From Candidatus Bathyarchaeota archaeon (lineage in GTDB: Archaea > Thermoproteota > Bathyarchaeia > 40CM-2-53-6): 21,288 nt of DNA. The position numbers and the translations under genes were made by a program. Under the pieces are notes generated by a model. It searched no databases. It was not told where the DNA came from and was given only the letters and a program-made list of their open reading frames with translations. The stretch covers positions 1 through 21,288 of the forward strand of contig VBBB01000139.1 of assembly GCA_005882955.1 (NCBI GenBank). The letters are read 5' to 3'. Below are positions 14,214 to 21,255 of the stretch, in pieces (within the stretch, counting starts at the first letter, position 1; every line of letters starts with the position of its first letter).

Positions 14214-14351
14214 CTACGCTTTCCACTCTTCATCTTCGTCTTCTCGAGCCTTCCGATATGTGTAGGCGCTAGGGACGATAAAGGGAATGACGAGCGCACC
14301 CAATCCTCCAAAGTAGATCAATGGACTCAAACCAAGAATGGTCGGCGTCAT
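14214..14351 (-). CDS. Small single-helix membrane protein, 45 aa
   Basis: ATG 14351 opens 45 codons ending at TAG 14214-14216. The N-terminal two-thirds is one hydrophobic segment (LIYFGGLGALVIPFIVPSAY) and the C-terminus is highly charged (KAREDEDEEWKA), the layout of a small one-helix membrane protein with a cytoplasmic acidic tail. It follows the zinc-ribbon gene by 14 bases on the same strand and so is probably the third gene of a micro-operon. I do not recognise a family. The hydrophobic-then-charged composition, an ATG start and the tight spacing make it likely to be real. Confidence 0.6.
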   Translation of the reverse strand: MTPTILGLSPLIYFGGLGALVIPFIVPSAYTYRKAREDEDEEWKA

Positions 14352-14365
14352 CTCACTGGATGATC

Positions 14366-14530
14366 CTATTCAGAATGTCTCATGGAGACCAGTTCGTTCC
14401 CGTCGAAGTATGCTTTGAGATTGCAATTTTGGCACCATGCTCCCAGGATCTCGTCGGTGTGGCCGGAAAAGTAGATGTTGAGTTCTGTTCGCCCGCATCT
14501 TGGACACAGCCTGTTGGAAAGCATATCCAC
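14366..14530 (-). CDS. Small zinc-ribbon protein, 54 aa
   Basis: The frame runs from GTG 14530 (or ATG 14524, two codons later) to TAG 14366-14368. CPRC at residues 9-12 and CQNC at 33-36 form a zinc ribbon, with a hydrophobic/aromatic linker ELNIYFSGHTDEILGAW and a tail LKAYFDGNELV. This resembles the small ribbons found next to archaeal transcription or repair genes, but no function is known to me. A longer minus-strand frame covers the same DNA in another phase but lacks any motif. It begins 6 bases after the TGA of the preceding small gene, in the same frame, and the sequence GTGAGGG between them could serve for ribosome re-initiation. Confidence 0.62.
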   Translation of the reverse strand: MDMLSNRLCPRCGRTELNIYFSGHTDEILGAWCQNCNLKAYFDGNELVSMRHSE

Positions 14531-14536
14531 AAGCCC

Positions 14537-14701
14537 TCACGCTTCAAAAGCCTTGAGACTGCCGAACCGGAGGGCTTGGTTCTCGATTTCCAAGAACAGC
14601 TTACCATGACTACTGCGACCCTCAGCAGTTTCTGAGATTTCAACGGAGTGCTCGCTGTCTGCTCCCTGCTCGATTCCTAGAGAGACTTTCTCGCGAATCA
14701 T
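14537..14701 (-). CDS. Small acidic protein of unknown function, 54 aa
   Basis: ATG 14701 opens 54 codons to TGA 14537-14539. The protein is mildly acidic (MIREKVSLGIEQGADSEHS at the start) and ends LEIENQALRFGSLKAFEA, a pattern suggesting beta-strands and a short helix. No family is recognised. The ATG lies about 30 bases after a TATA-like TTATTTT, so the message would be nearly leaderless, a common archaeal arrangement that supports this start. It is the first of three small genes. It shares its frame with the zinc-ribbon gene that follows, with TGA between them, so an ancestral fusion or a readthrough product is conceivable. Confidence 0.5.
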   Translation of the reverse strand: MIREKVSLGIEQGADSEHSVEISETAEGRSSHGKLFLEIENQALRFGSLKAFEA

Positions 14702-14730
14702 CGGTTCCGGTCTCTTCCATGACAGGACTG

Positions 14731-14737
14731 AAAATAA
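14731..14737 (-). promoter_or_regulatory. TATA box of the three-gene micro-operon
   Basis: TTATTTT on the minus strand lies 30-36 bases before the ATG at 14701. It predicts a start site only a few bases before the start codon. Confidence 0.45.
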
Positions 14738-14743
14738 CTGAAT

Positions 14744-14767
14744 GCTCGACTGAGTATATGGTCGAGC
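14744..14767. terminator. Perfect 7-bp hairpin between phoU and the micro-operon
   Basis: GCTCGAC (14744-14750) pairs with GTCGAGC (14761-14767) around a 10-base loop, and a T-rich stretch (TTATTTT) follows on the minus strand. It can end the pst-phoU message. Because it lies just upstream of the micro-operon TATA box, it could also be an operator. Confidence 0.45.
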
Positions 14768-14803
14768 TATGTCGGGACGTAGATCACAATAGTAATCCCT
14801 ATC

Positions 14804-15439
14804 TTACTTTCTCGCTGATCGTTCTCCAGATACGATGTAGGGCACCGTTTCGCCAACGTACGTGGCGTGATCCGCGATTCTCTCCAAGTATCGGAGAATG
14901 AGCGTCCCAGACACGACGCATTTCAGATTCCCCTCGCGTTCGTGGGCAGATTTTTTGACAAAGTCGAGATAGATGTTGTCGACAACATCATCCATTTTCT
15001 TCAATCTACCCGCCAGTTCAACATCTCGTTCTGTAAACGCTTTGATACTGAGTCGAATCATGTCCTTGGCCTGTGACCCGGCCTCCTTAACAGACTGCCT
15101 ATCACAGCTTGACAGATCTCCAAAGATTCCGATTACATCAGAAATATCGTGGGCGTATCTTCCGAATCTTGAAAAACCGTACGCCACTTCCATGCAGGAT
15201 TTGATGAATCTGAGGTCTGACGCTACGGGCTGGTATCGGGCGATGAGTTCAACCGCTAGCTCGCTCACTTCGTCTTGCAGCATGCGTAGCTCTTCGGACC
15301 AGCTGTAGATTCGATCTCGCAGGTCTCTTCCTTGAACATAGGCGTCTATCGATGTGGATACGGTGTTCTGAGAGAGCTCTGCCATGTCGAGGACCATGTT
15401 TCGGAGCTTCTCCAGACCCATGTCCATCAGTCTTGGCAT
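14804..15439 (-). CDS. phoU: Phosphate transport regulator PhoU
   Basis: The 211-residue protein starts at ATG 15439. It has the two-repeat helical-bundle pattern of PhoU: acidic/hydrophobic helices with FGRYAHDISDV in the first repeat and LERIADHATYVGETVPYIV in the second, the latter containing the conserved E..AD metal-binding signature. PhoU restrains the Pst transporter when phosphate is plentiful, in bacteria also through a histidine kinase; archaeal mechanisms are less clear. It is the last gene of pstSCAB-phoU, 15 bases after pstB. It lacks a DNA-binding domain, unlike the second PhoU protein at 19757-20797. Confidence 0.92.
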   Translation of the reverse strand: MPRLMDMGLEKLRNMVLDMAELSQNTVSTSIDAYVQGRDLRDRIYSWSEELRMLQDEVSELAVELIARYQPVASDLRFIKSCMEVAYGFSRFGRYAHDISDVIGIFGDLSSCDRQSVKEAGSQAKDMIRLSIKAFTERDVELAGRLKKMDDVVDNIYLDFVKKSAHEREGNLKCVVSGTLILRYLERIADHATYVGETVPYIVSGERSARK

Positions 15440-15454
15440 TCGTTTCTCTTCATC

Positions 15455-16288
15455 CTAGCCAAATTTTCCCGTCAGATATCTCTCTGTTAACTCCTCTACG
15501 GGATTCTCAAAGAGGCTCGTCGTTTCGCCATACTCGATCAGTTGGCCCAAGTAAAGGAATGCCGTAAAGTCTGACACCCTCGCGGCTTGTTGCATGTTGT
15601 GCGTAACAATCACTACCGTGTAATTCCCTTTGATACTTGCAATCAACTCTTCTATCTTTGCAGTGGCTATGGGGTCGAGTGCTGAACAAGGTTCATCCAT
15701 CAAGATGACTTCTGGTTCAACTGCTAGTGCACGAGCGATACAGAGTCGTTGCTGCTGGCCTCCAGAAAGACTCGCACCCGACTTATCCAGGTCGCCCTTA
15801 ACCTCGTCCCATAGAAAGGCTAGCTCAAGGCTTTGTTGAACAGCTCTATCAAGCACTGAATGATTTCTCTCTCCGTTCAGTCTTAGACCCGCGGCGACAT
15901 TATCATAGACTGACATGGTTGGAAACGGGTTAGGTTTCTGGAAGACCATGCCGACTCGCCGCCGTATGGTTACGGGGTCGACTCCTTTAGCGTAAATGTC
16001 AGAGCCGTCAAGCATTACTCTGCCGGAAGTCCTGGCTCTCGAGACTAGCTCATGCATTCGATTAAGGCAGCGGATGAGCGTGGACTTTCCGCACCCTGAA
16101 GGCCCGATTATTGCGGTGACTGAATGCTCACGGACCTCGATGTTGAGCTTTTTCAGGACTTGGTTATTCCCGTACCATGCGTCAAAGTCCTCGGTGCGGA
16201 CCTTACTGTTCTCCAATGTCCTGTGAGGATGCAGAATCTCCTCTCTACTTAGGGGTTGTTTCTCTTCTGTCTGCAGGTGTAGTGTCAA
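15455..16288 (-). CDS. pstB: Phosphate ABC transporter ATP-binding protein PstB
   Basis: The ATPase of the Pst phosphate importer is 277 residues from TTG 16288, which overlaps the pstA stop in TTGA. Walker [10 protein letters not shown] is at residues 62-70, the Q-loop is in [12 protein letters not shown], the signature [15 protein letters not shown] starts at residue 174, Walker B VILMDEP is at 194-200, and the switch histidine is in VTHNM at 228-232. Phosphate-family traits are LNRMHEL and the QKPNPFP stretch. It is about 25-30 residues longer than typical PstB at the N-terminus; translation could instead start at a later codon, but the stop/start overlap supports the TTG. It works with PstA and PstC at the inner face of the membrane. 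Confidence 0.97.
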   Translation of the reverse strand: MTLHLQTEEKQPLSREEILHPHRTLENSKVRTEDFDAWYGNNQVLKKLNIEVREHSVTAIIGPSGCGKSTLIRCLNRMHELVSRARTSGRVMLDGSDIYAKGVDPVTIRRRVGMVFQKPNPFPTMSVYDNVAAGLRLNGERNHSVLDRAVQQSLELAFLWDEVKGDLDKSGASLSGGQQQRLCIARALAVEPEVILMDEPCSALDPIATAKIEELIASIKGNYTVVIVTHNMQQAARVSDFTAFLYLGQLIEYGETTSLFENPVEELTERYLTGKFG

Positions 16289-17139
16289 GCCCGTGACCTT
16301 GTTGTGTACAGCCGTCCCCTAGTTGCCAATCTCACTCCGATGTTAACAACCAAGACCATGAGTATTAGCACCAGTGCTGCTCCCCACCCTTGTGCCTGCG
16401 CATAAGGATAGGGCAGCAGCGCCAGCCGGTATATTCGGATTGGAAGCGCGTCCATCGGGCTGTTTAGGCCTGAGAAGAAATACTGGCTCCCCAAGATAGT
16501 AAAGACTAGGGGGGCAGTTTCACCAGCCACCCTGGCAATCGCCAGCAATATTCCGGTAACAACGCCGCTCTTGGCTGTCGTTAGTACTACGCTCAGGGTT
16601 GTTCTCCATCTTCTTATTCCGAGAGCCATGGAGGCGTCACGAATTGAATTCGGAACGAGCTTCAGGGATTCCTCTGTGGAGCGCGTTATTATTGGAAGCA
16701 TTATGATGGACAACGCAAGAGCACCTGCAATAACTGAAAAACTCTTGAAGGTTAGCACTATGAGAGTGAAGATTACGACGCCGATTACGACCGACGGAAA
16801 CTCTGCCAGAACATCGTTTAAGAATCTGATAACTCGCCCGACGGGATTGTCTCCAAATTCTGTTAGATAGATTCCGGAAAGAACTCCCAAAGGCACTCCC
16901 ATGATGATTGTAAGCCCCACCAGGAGAAGTGTGCCCTGAATAGCGGGCCCGATTCCGCCTCCAGCTTGCCCTATTACGCCCGGGGCGCTAGTGAGAAAAT
17001 CTACGTTGAGCGATGATGCCCCGTTTTTCACGACATCATACAGTATGCTGACTAGGGGTATCATGGCTAGCGCAGCACAAAGTGCTCCGATCCAGAGAGC
17101 AAGTTTGTTCTTGAATCGTCGCATCGAGTAGTTTGACAT
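16285..17139 (-). CDS. pstA: Phosphate ABC transporter permease PstA
   Basis: The protein has 284 residues from ATG 17139, 3 bases after the pstC stop. About six transmembrane helices are visible, for example [55 protein letters not shown] and [17 protein letters not shown]. The cytoplasmic coupling loop that contacts PstB reads [20 protein letters not shown], the EAA-type motif with its conserved glycine. GETAPLVFT is a PstA hallmark. With PstC it forms the phosphate channel. Its last codons overlap the pstB start by 4 bases, indicating coupled translation. Confidence 0.96.
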   Translation of the reverse strand: MSNYSMRRFKNKLALWIGALCAALAMIPLVSILYDVVKNGASSLNVDFLTSAPGVIGQAGGGIGPAIQGTLLLVGLTIIMGVPLGVLSGIYLTEFGDNPVGRVIRFLNDVLAEFPSVVIGVVIFTLIVLTFKSFSVIAGALALSIIMLPIITRSTEESLKLVPNSIRDASMALGIRRWRTTLSVVLTTAKSGVVTGILLAIARVAGETAPLVFTILGSQYFFSGLNSPMDALPIRIYRLALLPYPYAQAQGWGAALVLILMVLVVNIGVRLATRGRLYTTRSRA

Positions 17140-17142
17140 TTG

Positions 17143-18114
17143 TTACTCGACAGCACCTGCCTGCACTTTGAGTACTCTCCAGACAAGAAGCTGGGCAACG
17201 ATGTTGATCGAGAATGCAATAGCGAAGAGGACCAGGCCAATGCCTAGTAAGGCGGCTAGTTGAAGAGATCCAGACTCGGCCTCGCTTAGTTGGTTGACCA
17301 GAATCGTGGCCATGGTTTGGCCAGGTTTGAACAGCGAGGTCGGCAGGGCCGATGCACCTGTTGCTCCACCTATGACCATGGTCACGGCCATCGTCTCTCC
17401 TACCGCTCTTCCAAGACCCAAGACAGCAGCGCCGAATATTCCTGACCGCGAATAACTCAGCACTGACATTCGAACAACCTCCCATCGGGTCGCCCCCACA
17501 CTATAGGCTGCTTCCCGTTGAGAAATTGGAACGGAGACCATAACTTCTCGGGAGATCGAGGCGACTGTAGGAATGATCATTATTGCTAGAATTAGACCAG
17601 CAGTCAGAAAGTTCAAGCCATAAGACGTACCGCTGAAAATGGGCAGAAACCCAAAACTATTCTGAAGTGGGGATTGGACATAGTTGGCCACCCAGACCCG
17701 GAGAACATAGAGACCCCATAGGCCATAGATGATGCTCGGAACAGCCGCGAGAAGCTCGATGATATTAGACACCGCCACCTTTATGGCGTCAGGTGCCATC
17801 TCGGCGAGGAAGATCGCGATTCCAAGACTAATCGGAACCCCGATGATAATCGCTATCGATGCTGTGACTAGGGTTCCTAGGATGTAAGGAAGAGCGCCAA
17901 AACCGACTGCAGCATCCCAATCGACTCCCGTGAGAAACCTGAAACCGAAGCTTGTCAAGGCCGGGAAGGCTCCTCGAACCAAGACCACCATTGATAGCGC
18001 GATGACGCCTATAACCGAAGCGGCGAAGACCAGGGAGCCGTACTTGAAGAAAACATCAGAGGAAGGGTGTTTCAAGCCCTCCAGCAACTTTTCAAAGTTA
18101 AATCGGTCTGACAC
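17143..18114 (-). CDS. pstC: Phosphate ABC transporter permease PstC
   Basis: The protein has 323 residues from GTG 18114. Multiple membrane helices are visible (around GSLVFAASVIGVIALSMVVL, TLVTASIAIIIGVPISLGIA, LTAGLILAIMIIPTVASIS and LAALLGIGLVLFAIAFSINI). The coupling loop is QREAAYSVGATRWEVVRMSV, and GLGRAVGETMAVTMVIGG is the PstC-type segment matching GETAPL in PstA. A large periplasmic-side loop carries VWVANYVQSPLQNSFGFLPI. It follows pstS by 77 bases and precedes pstA by 3. The 77-base spacer after pstS is the loosest in the operon, where expression of the abundant binding protein may be separated from that of the permeases (inference). Confidence 0.96.
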   Translation of the reverse strand: MSDRFNFEKLLEGLKHPSSDVFFKYGSLVFAASVIGVIALSMVVLVRGAFPALTSFGFRFLTGVDWDAAVGFGALPYILGTLVTASIAIIIGVPISLGIAIFLAEMAPDAIKVAVSNIIELLAAVPSIIYGLWGLYVLRVWVANYVQSPLQNSFGFLPIFSGTSYGLNFLTAGLILAIMIIPTVASISREVMVSVPISQREAAYSVGATRWEVVRMSVLSYSRSGIFGAAVLGLGRAVGETMAVTMVIGGATGASALPTSLFKPGQTMATILVNQLSEAESGSLQLAALLGIGLVLFAIAFSINIVAQLLVWRVLKVQAGAVE

Positions 18115-18191
18115 TGACTATTGGCTCCAGGAGACCCAGATTCAGGAGAGATTGCCGAAAAACCGGACGGAGAGAATCACGGCCCAAAGCC

Positions 18192-19328
18192 TTAGGTTGG
18201 GAGGCTCTGGCCGTTATAGGTTATCGATTTAATTGACGTTTCGTCGATCGTCACAATTGACTGAGGAAGAGTAGCATAATCGAGACTAGTCCCGGCCGAC
18301 TGCCCTTCATGCACCATATACCAGATGAAGTCGATTAGAGCCTTGGCCTTGTCCAGAGTCATCAACGGCCGAACATTCAGCTGCTGATAGACCAGAATGT
18401 AAGTGAAGCTTACTATTGGATACGAATTCGCTCCCGGTTCGAGGATAAGGCTGACCCCACTCCAATCCTGGAGTCCCGTCGGTAAGCTACTGGCATCTGC
18501 ATTGCTTACAGCTGCAGTAATGTTGGCAAGCGTGGGTTCTACGAAAGACGACCGATCCTTGTTCTGGACAAAGGCGACGCTCATGTTGTTCTGGAGTGAG
18601 TAAGCGACTTCCACGTATCCCATACTGTAAGGCGTCGTTAGAATGTCAGTTGCTACTGCTTGATTACCAAGGCCGGCCAGGAAGGTGCCTCCTGCAGCAC
18701 TTGGCCATGACTTGCTCTGCGGATACTTCCATATCCCTGATTTGATCAAGTATCCTTCGATGATGAACGTAGTTCCCGACGAGTCACTTCTGTGAACGGT
18801 TGTGATGGTATTGGGAGGAAGACTGAGCCCGTTGTTAAGTGCCATTATGGCCGGATCATTCCATTTGCTTATGTTCCCGTTGAAAATCTCCGCGGCCACT
18901 GTCTCGTTCAAATGAAGTCCTGTTTGGACGCCTGGAATGTTGTAGGCAAGAGTGACTGCTCCAATTGTCTCCGGAATGGTAAGCGTGACATTTGGCAACG
19001 AAGAAGGAACAGGGGCGGCGTCTGTGCCAGCGAAGTCCACGACTTTGTTCGTGAAGTCTGTCACTCCAGTGCCGCTGCCCACGGGTTGATAGTTGATTTG
19101 GACGTTGGAACGTAATTTGTTGTAGTTTGAAGTCCATGCGGACAGAACGGGATATACCAAAGTCGAACCGTCACCGTTCAACTCGATTGTAGGCACGCCT
19201 GGATGCAAGAATGCGTTGGTGAAATATCCGCCAAGCCCTGCTACTACGGCAACCACCACTAAGCTAATGATGAATATCGTTCTGCTTATTCCGCCACGCC
19301 TTACTATTTGCCCCGGAACACTCGCCAT
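18192..19328 (-). CDS. pstS: Phosphate-binding protein PstS
   Basis: The extracytoplasmic binding protein has 378 residues from ATG 19328. A longer frame to GTG 19376 exists, but a TATA box at 19361-19367 lies inside that extension, so I use the later start. An N-terminal hydrophobic anchor (FIISLVVVAVVAGLGG) is followed by phosphate-binding loops: NGDGSTLVYPVLSAW, GSGTGVTDF, DFAGTDAAP and HRSDSSGTTFI, which supply the Ser/Thr/Asp/Arg ligands typical of PstS. No lipobox cysteine follows the hydrophobic segment, so it is probably membrane-anchored by its uncleaved helix. It is first in pstSCAB-phoU. Confidence 0.95.
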   Translation of the reverse strand: MASVPGQIVRRGGISRTIFIISLVVVAVVAGLGGYFTNAFLHPGVPTIELNGDGSTLVYPVLSAWTSNYNKLRSNVQINYQPVGSGTGVTDFTNKVVDFAGTDAAPVPSSLPNVTLTIPETIGAVTLAYNIPGVQTGLHLNETVAAEIFNGNISKWNDPAIMALNNGLSLPPNTITTVHRSDSSGTTFIIEGYLIKSGIWKYPQSKSWPSAAGGTFLAGLGNQAVATDILTTPYSMGYVEVAYSLQNNMSVAFVQNKDRSSFVEPTLANITAAVSNADASSLPTGLQDWSGVSLILEPGANSYPIVSFTYILVYQQLNVRPLMTLDKAKALIDFIWYMVHEGQSAGTSLDYATLPQSIVTIDETSIKSITYNGQSLPT

Positions 19329-19360
19329 GATTGACCAGCGTCTTAACCCCGCATACTGTG

Positions 19361-19367
19361 TAATTAA
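19361..19367 (-). promoter_or_regulatory. TATA box of pstS
   Basis: TTAATTA followed by C on the minus strand lies 33-39 bases before ATG 19328. It predicts a leader of about 10 bases and helps to fix the pstS start codon. A second TATA-like GTATAATC lies about 18 bases further upstream. Confidence 0.5.
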
Positions 19368-19720
19368 CCGTCCCACTGATTATACGGAGCGGCTACATAG
19401 AGCCGGAGGTCACAGTAGCCTCTCACATTCTTGGAGCTGGCCCTGCAACTGATCCTTCCGTGCCGCGAACAAGTTGTTCGACGTCGTGCTTCTCCTCTTT
19501 CACCCCGTATCTGGATAAGCAGTTCTGATTGTTCGGTGGACGCAACTTTCCGGGCCCGCCCGTAGCTGTCGTGTACGAAGTCTTGAGAAACGCCTGGATG
19601 GCGCGGCTCCAATTCGACTTCGCCCTTTAGGCGATGCAAGAAACGCCATATGCAACTATTTTCCAAAGTGCCGCTAACTGTGTGCGTATAAGTAGATGCC
19701 GGGCCGAGTATATAGGTGCC

Positions 19721-19730
19721 ATAAATATAT
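19721..19730 (+). promoter_or_regulatory. TATA box of the AbrB-PhoU regulator gene
   Basis: ATAAATATAT lies 27-36 bases before the TTG at 19757, predicting an almost leaderless message. Two further TATA-like elements, GTATATAG near 19708 and GTATAAG near 19686, precede it. The cluster may reflect several start sites or regulator-binding sites. Confidence 0.55.
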
Positions 19731-19756
19731 CCGTATGTGTCAGTAGAGGTGCGAAA

Positions 19757-20797
19757 TTGAACTCGGTTGAATTGCGAAAGCTGCAGATGACTGGGGGCGC
19801 TAGCTACACGGTTTCTCTGCCGAAGGATTGGGTGAAAGAGCAGGGTCTCAAAGTTGGCGACGTAGTGGCGATAATGCCCCGATCGGACTCATCATTAACG
19901 CTCATTCCCCATGAGAAGATCCCTACCGGTAAGAATCGAGGTGCGGAGGTTACTGTTTCTCCCTCAAAGGAGCAGGACAAGGAACAGATTCTTCGAACCG
20001 TGCTCGCCCAGTACCTTGCGGGATACGATATAATACGAGTAAGATTTCCCGCCAGTGCAAAGCCTGACCTGAGAACGTACCTAAGGGAGGCCGCGAGAAA
20101 GATGTTCGTAGGATCAGAAATCATCGAAGAGTCAAAAGACGAGCTGATAGTGCAATGCCTCTCCAGCTACGGTGATCTTCCTGCGCCGAAGGTAATTTCC
20201 CGCATGAGCCTTATCGCGAAACTGATGCTGAGAGACGCGGTGGATTCTCTGAAGGGGCGGGACCCGGCCTTGGCCGAGGAGATCATTCGCAGAGATGAGG
20301 AGGTTGACAGATTCTACCTGTTCATTATTCGACAGCTGACAATGGCTGTTCTCAATCGAAGCCTCATTCTAGAGATTGGTTTGGCTGATCCGAGGGACTG
20401 CCTAGTCTATCGTGTCGTATCGAAGAGCTTGGAACGCATCGCGGATCACGCAACCACCATTGCCAAGATGTCCGCCAGCATCGAAAATCCGTTGCCGCCC
20501 CGCCTCGTCGATGAGATATCCAAGGCCAGCGACATTACGATCAGCGTGTTAGAGGACTCTCTAAAGGCACTCGCTAAAAGCGATGGGACCCTTGCCAACA
20601 AGTCGATAGCCTCGGCCGAGAGCGTTGAGAGAGAAGCTGAGAACGTGATGGACAAGCTCTTCACTTTCAAACTGAGCCCTAAGTCTACCGTCGCGGTCCG
20701 CCTCGCACTTGAGAGCCTCAAACGCATCTCGGAGTATTCGGAAGATGTCGCTGAAATGGCCATAAATCTGACAGCGCGAAGAACAGAACTCTATTGA
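19757..20797 (+). CDS. AbrB/SpoVT-domain PhoU-family transcriptional regulator
   Basis: The protein is 346 residues from TTG 19757; the frame extends 41 codons upstream, but that stretch overlaps the promoter elements. Residues 1-45 form a swapped-hairpin AbrB/SpoVT-type DNA-binding domain (LQMTGGASYTVSLPKDWV, then GLKVGDVVAIMPR). After a linker come two PhoU-like helical repeats, seen as LERIADHATTIAKM and LKRISEYSEDVAEMAINL with acidic metal-binding residues. This fusion is widespread in archaea and is thought to tie phosphate status to transcription. It is divergent from pstS, so control of the pst promoter and of its own gene is likely (inference). The preceding direct repeats of GTATA could be binding sites. 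Confidence 0.9.
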   Translation: MNSVELRKLQMTGGASYTVSLPKDWVKEQGLKVGDVVAIMPRSDSSLTLIPHEKIPTGKNRGAEVTVSPSKEQDKEQILRTVLAQYLAGYDIIRVRFPASAKPDLRTYLREAARKMFVGSEIIEESKDELIVQCLSSYGDLPAPKVISRMSLIAKLMLRDAVDSLKGRDPALAEEIIRRDEEVDRFYLFIIRQLTMAVLNRSLILEIGLADPRDCLVYRVVSKSLERIADHATTIAKMSASIENPLPPRLVDEISKASDITISVLEDSLKALAKSDGTLANKSIASAESVEREAENVMDKLFTFKLSPKSTVAVRLALESLKRISEYSEDVAEMAINLTARRTELY

Positions 20798-20809
20798 TTC
20801 CCTAACGTA

Positions 20810-20923
20810 TTACGACTTATCGCGTTGAGCAGGCGTCTCGTCAAGAAGTTTGTGACAGTTATCTGTTGTCGGGTCCTCAACGAGACAGCAGTAATCAATG
20901 CTCATATCCTCGAAATAGACCAT
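20810..20923 (-). CDS. Possible small Cys-containing protein, 37 aa
   Basis: ATG 20923 opens 37 codons to TAA 20810-20812, convergent with the regulator gene and ending 12 bases from it. The peptide is acidic, with YCCLVEDPTTDNCHKLLDE; the three cysteines plus a histidine could bind a metal. A TTG three codons upstream is an alternative start. A TATA-like AATAATAT about 30 bases before the ATG fits the nearly leaderless pattern used by other genes here. The size is small and no family is recognised, so it could be chance. Confidence 0.42.
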   Translation of the reverse strand: MVYFEDMSIDYCCLVEDPTTDNCHKLLDETPAQRDKS

Positions 20924-20951
20924 CTCTAACAACTGACCCGGAGAGTCAAAG

Positions 20952-20959
20952 ATATTATT
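20952..20959 (-). promoter_or_regulatory. Candidate TATA box for the 37-aa gene
   Basis: AATAATAT on the minus strand lies 29-36 bases before ATG 20923, giving a predicted start about 7 bases before the codon. Confidence 0.35.
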
Positions 20960-21111
20960 CGCTCAGAAAATCCCGACAACATCCACGAACGGCCAAACAA
21001 GTCCAGACAAGACGAAAAAGTACGTTTTCCAATTCCAGAAAAAAGCATGCTTAGCCCCAGACCCCTCAGGGTCGCAAAAACTCCCGGAAAAACATCCCAG
21101 ATTCGTAACAT

Positions 21112-21120
21112 AGTTATTTA
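21112..21120 (+). promoter_or_regulatory. TATA box of tRNA-Ser
   Basis: AGTTATTTA lies 27-35 bases before the first base of the mature tRNA, the distance expected for archaeal tRNA promoters. Confidence 0.5.
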
Positions 21121-21146
21121 CAGCTTGAACGCGACGCTCATCGAAC

Positions 21147-21255
21147 GCCGGGATCGCCTAGCCAGGTATGGCGTCGGATTGCTAAACCTGCACCCAGGTG
21201 CGGAGATCCGATGGGCCTTAGGCCCTCGTGGGTTCAAATCCCACTCCCGGCGCCA
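21147..21255 (+). tRNA. tRNA-Ser (anticodon GCU) with 21-nt intron, CCA encoded
   Basis: The acceptor stem is GCCGGGA (21147-21153) paired with TCCCGGC (21245-21251), followed by discriminator G and an encoded CCA. The D arm pairs GCC with GGC. The anticodon stem is TCGGA (21174-21178) with TCCGA (21207-21211), anticodon GCT at 21181-21183. The extra arm is long (GGGCC-TTA-GGCCC within 21212-21227), and the T arm is GTGGG-TTCAAAT-CCCAC. A long extra arm, G73 and a GCT anticodon identify serine, reading AGC/AGU codons. The anticodon loop is 21 bases too long, with the insertion after position 37, the canonical archaeal intron site. Confidence 0.95.
21185..21205 (+). other. tRNA intron (21 nt) at position 37/38
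   Basis: The insert can fold through ACCTG paired with CAGGT around a CACC loop, starting one base inside the intron. The exact splice points follow from the canonical position 37/38 and the need for a 7-base loop after removal; archaeal tRNA endonuclease would cut at the bulges. Confidence 0.75.

Larger units (their letters stand above)
19329..19756. other. Divergent pstS / phoU-regulator intergenic region
   Basis: These ~430 bases hold the two back-to-back promoters. A minus-strand frame of about 100 codons (19364-19666) covers most of it: its first half is protein-like (VELEPRHPGVSQDFVHDSYG), its second half turns Arg/Cys-rich, and a one-step frame change near 19500 continues as KEEKHDVEQLVRGTEG to a stop. 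This could be a decayed small gene or chance. No Pho-box-like repeats were recognised. Confidence 0.35.

Noticed and set aside
14380..14643. Minus-strand open frame of 87 codons overlapping the micro-operon
   Set aside because: It has no motif and overlaps two shorter frames, one with a clear CxxC/CxxC ribbon and both with better start context.
19329..19376. 16-codon upstream extension of pstS to GTG 19376
   Set aside because: It would contain the best TATA box, and the ATG at 19328 directly precedes a normal anchor sequence.
20866..21054. Plus-strand 62-codon frame after the regulator gene
   Set aside because: Its Ser/Arg/Gln-rich composition, lack of motifs and overlap with a better minus-strand candidate suggest chance.
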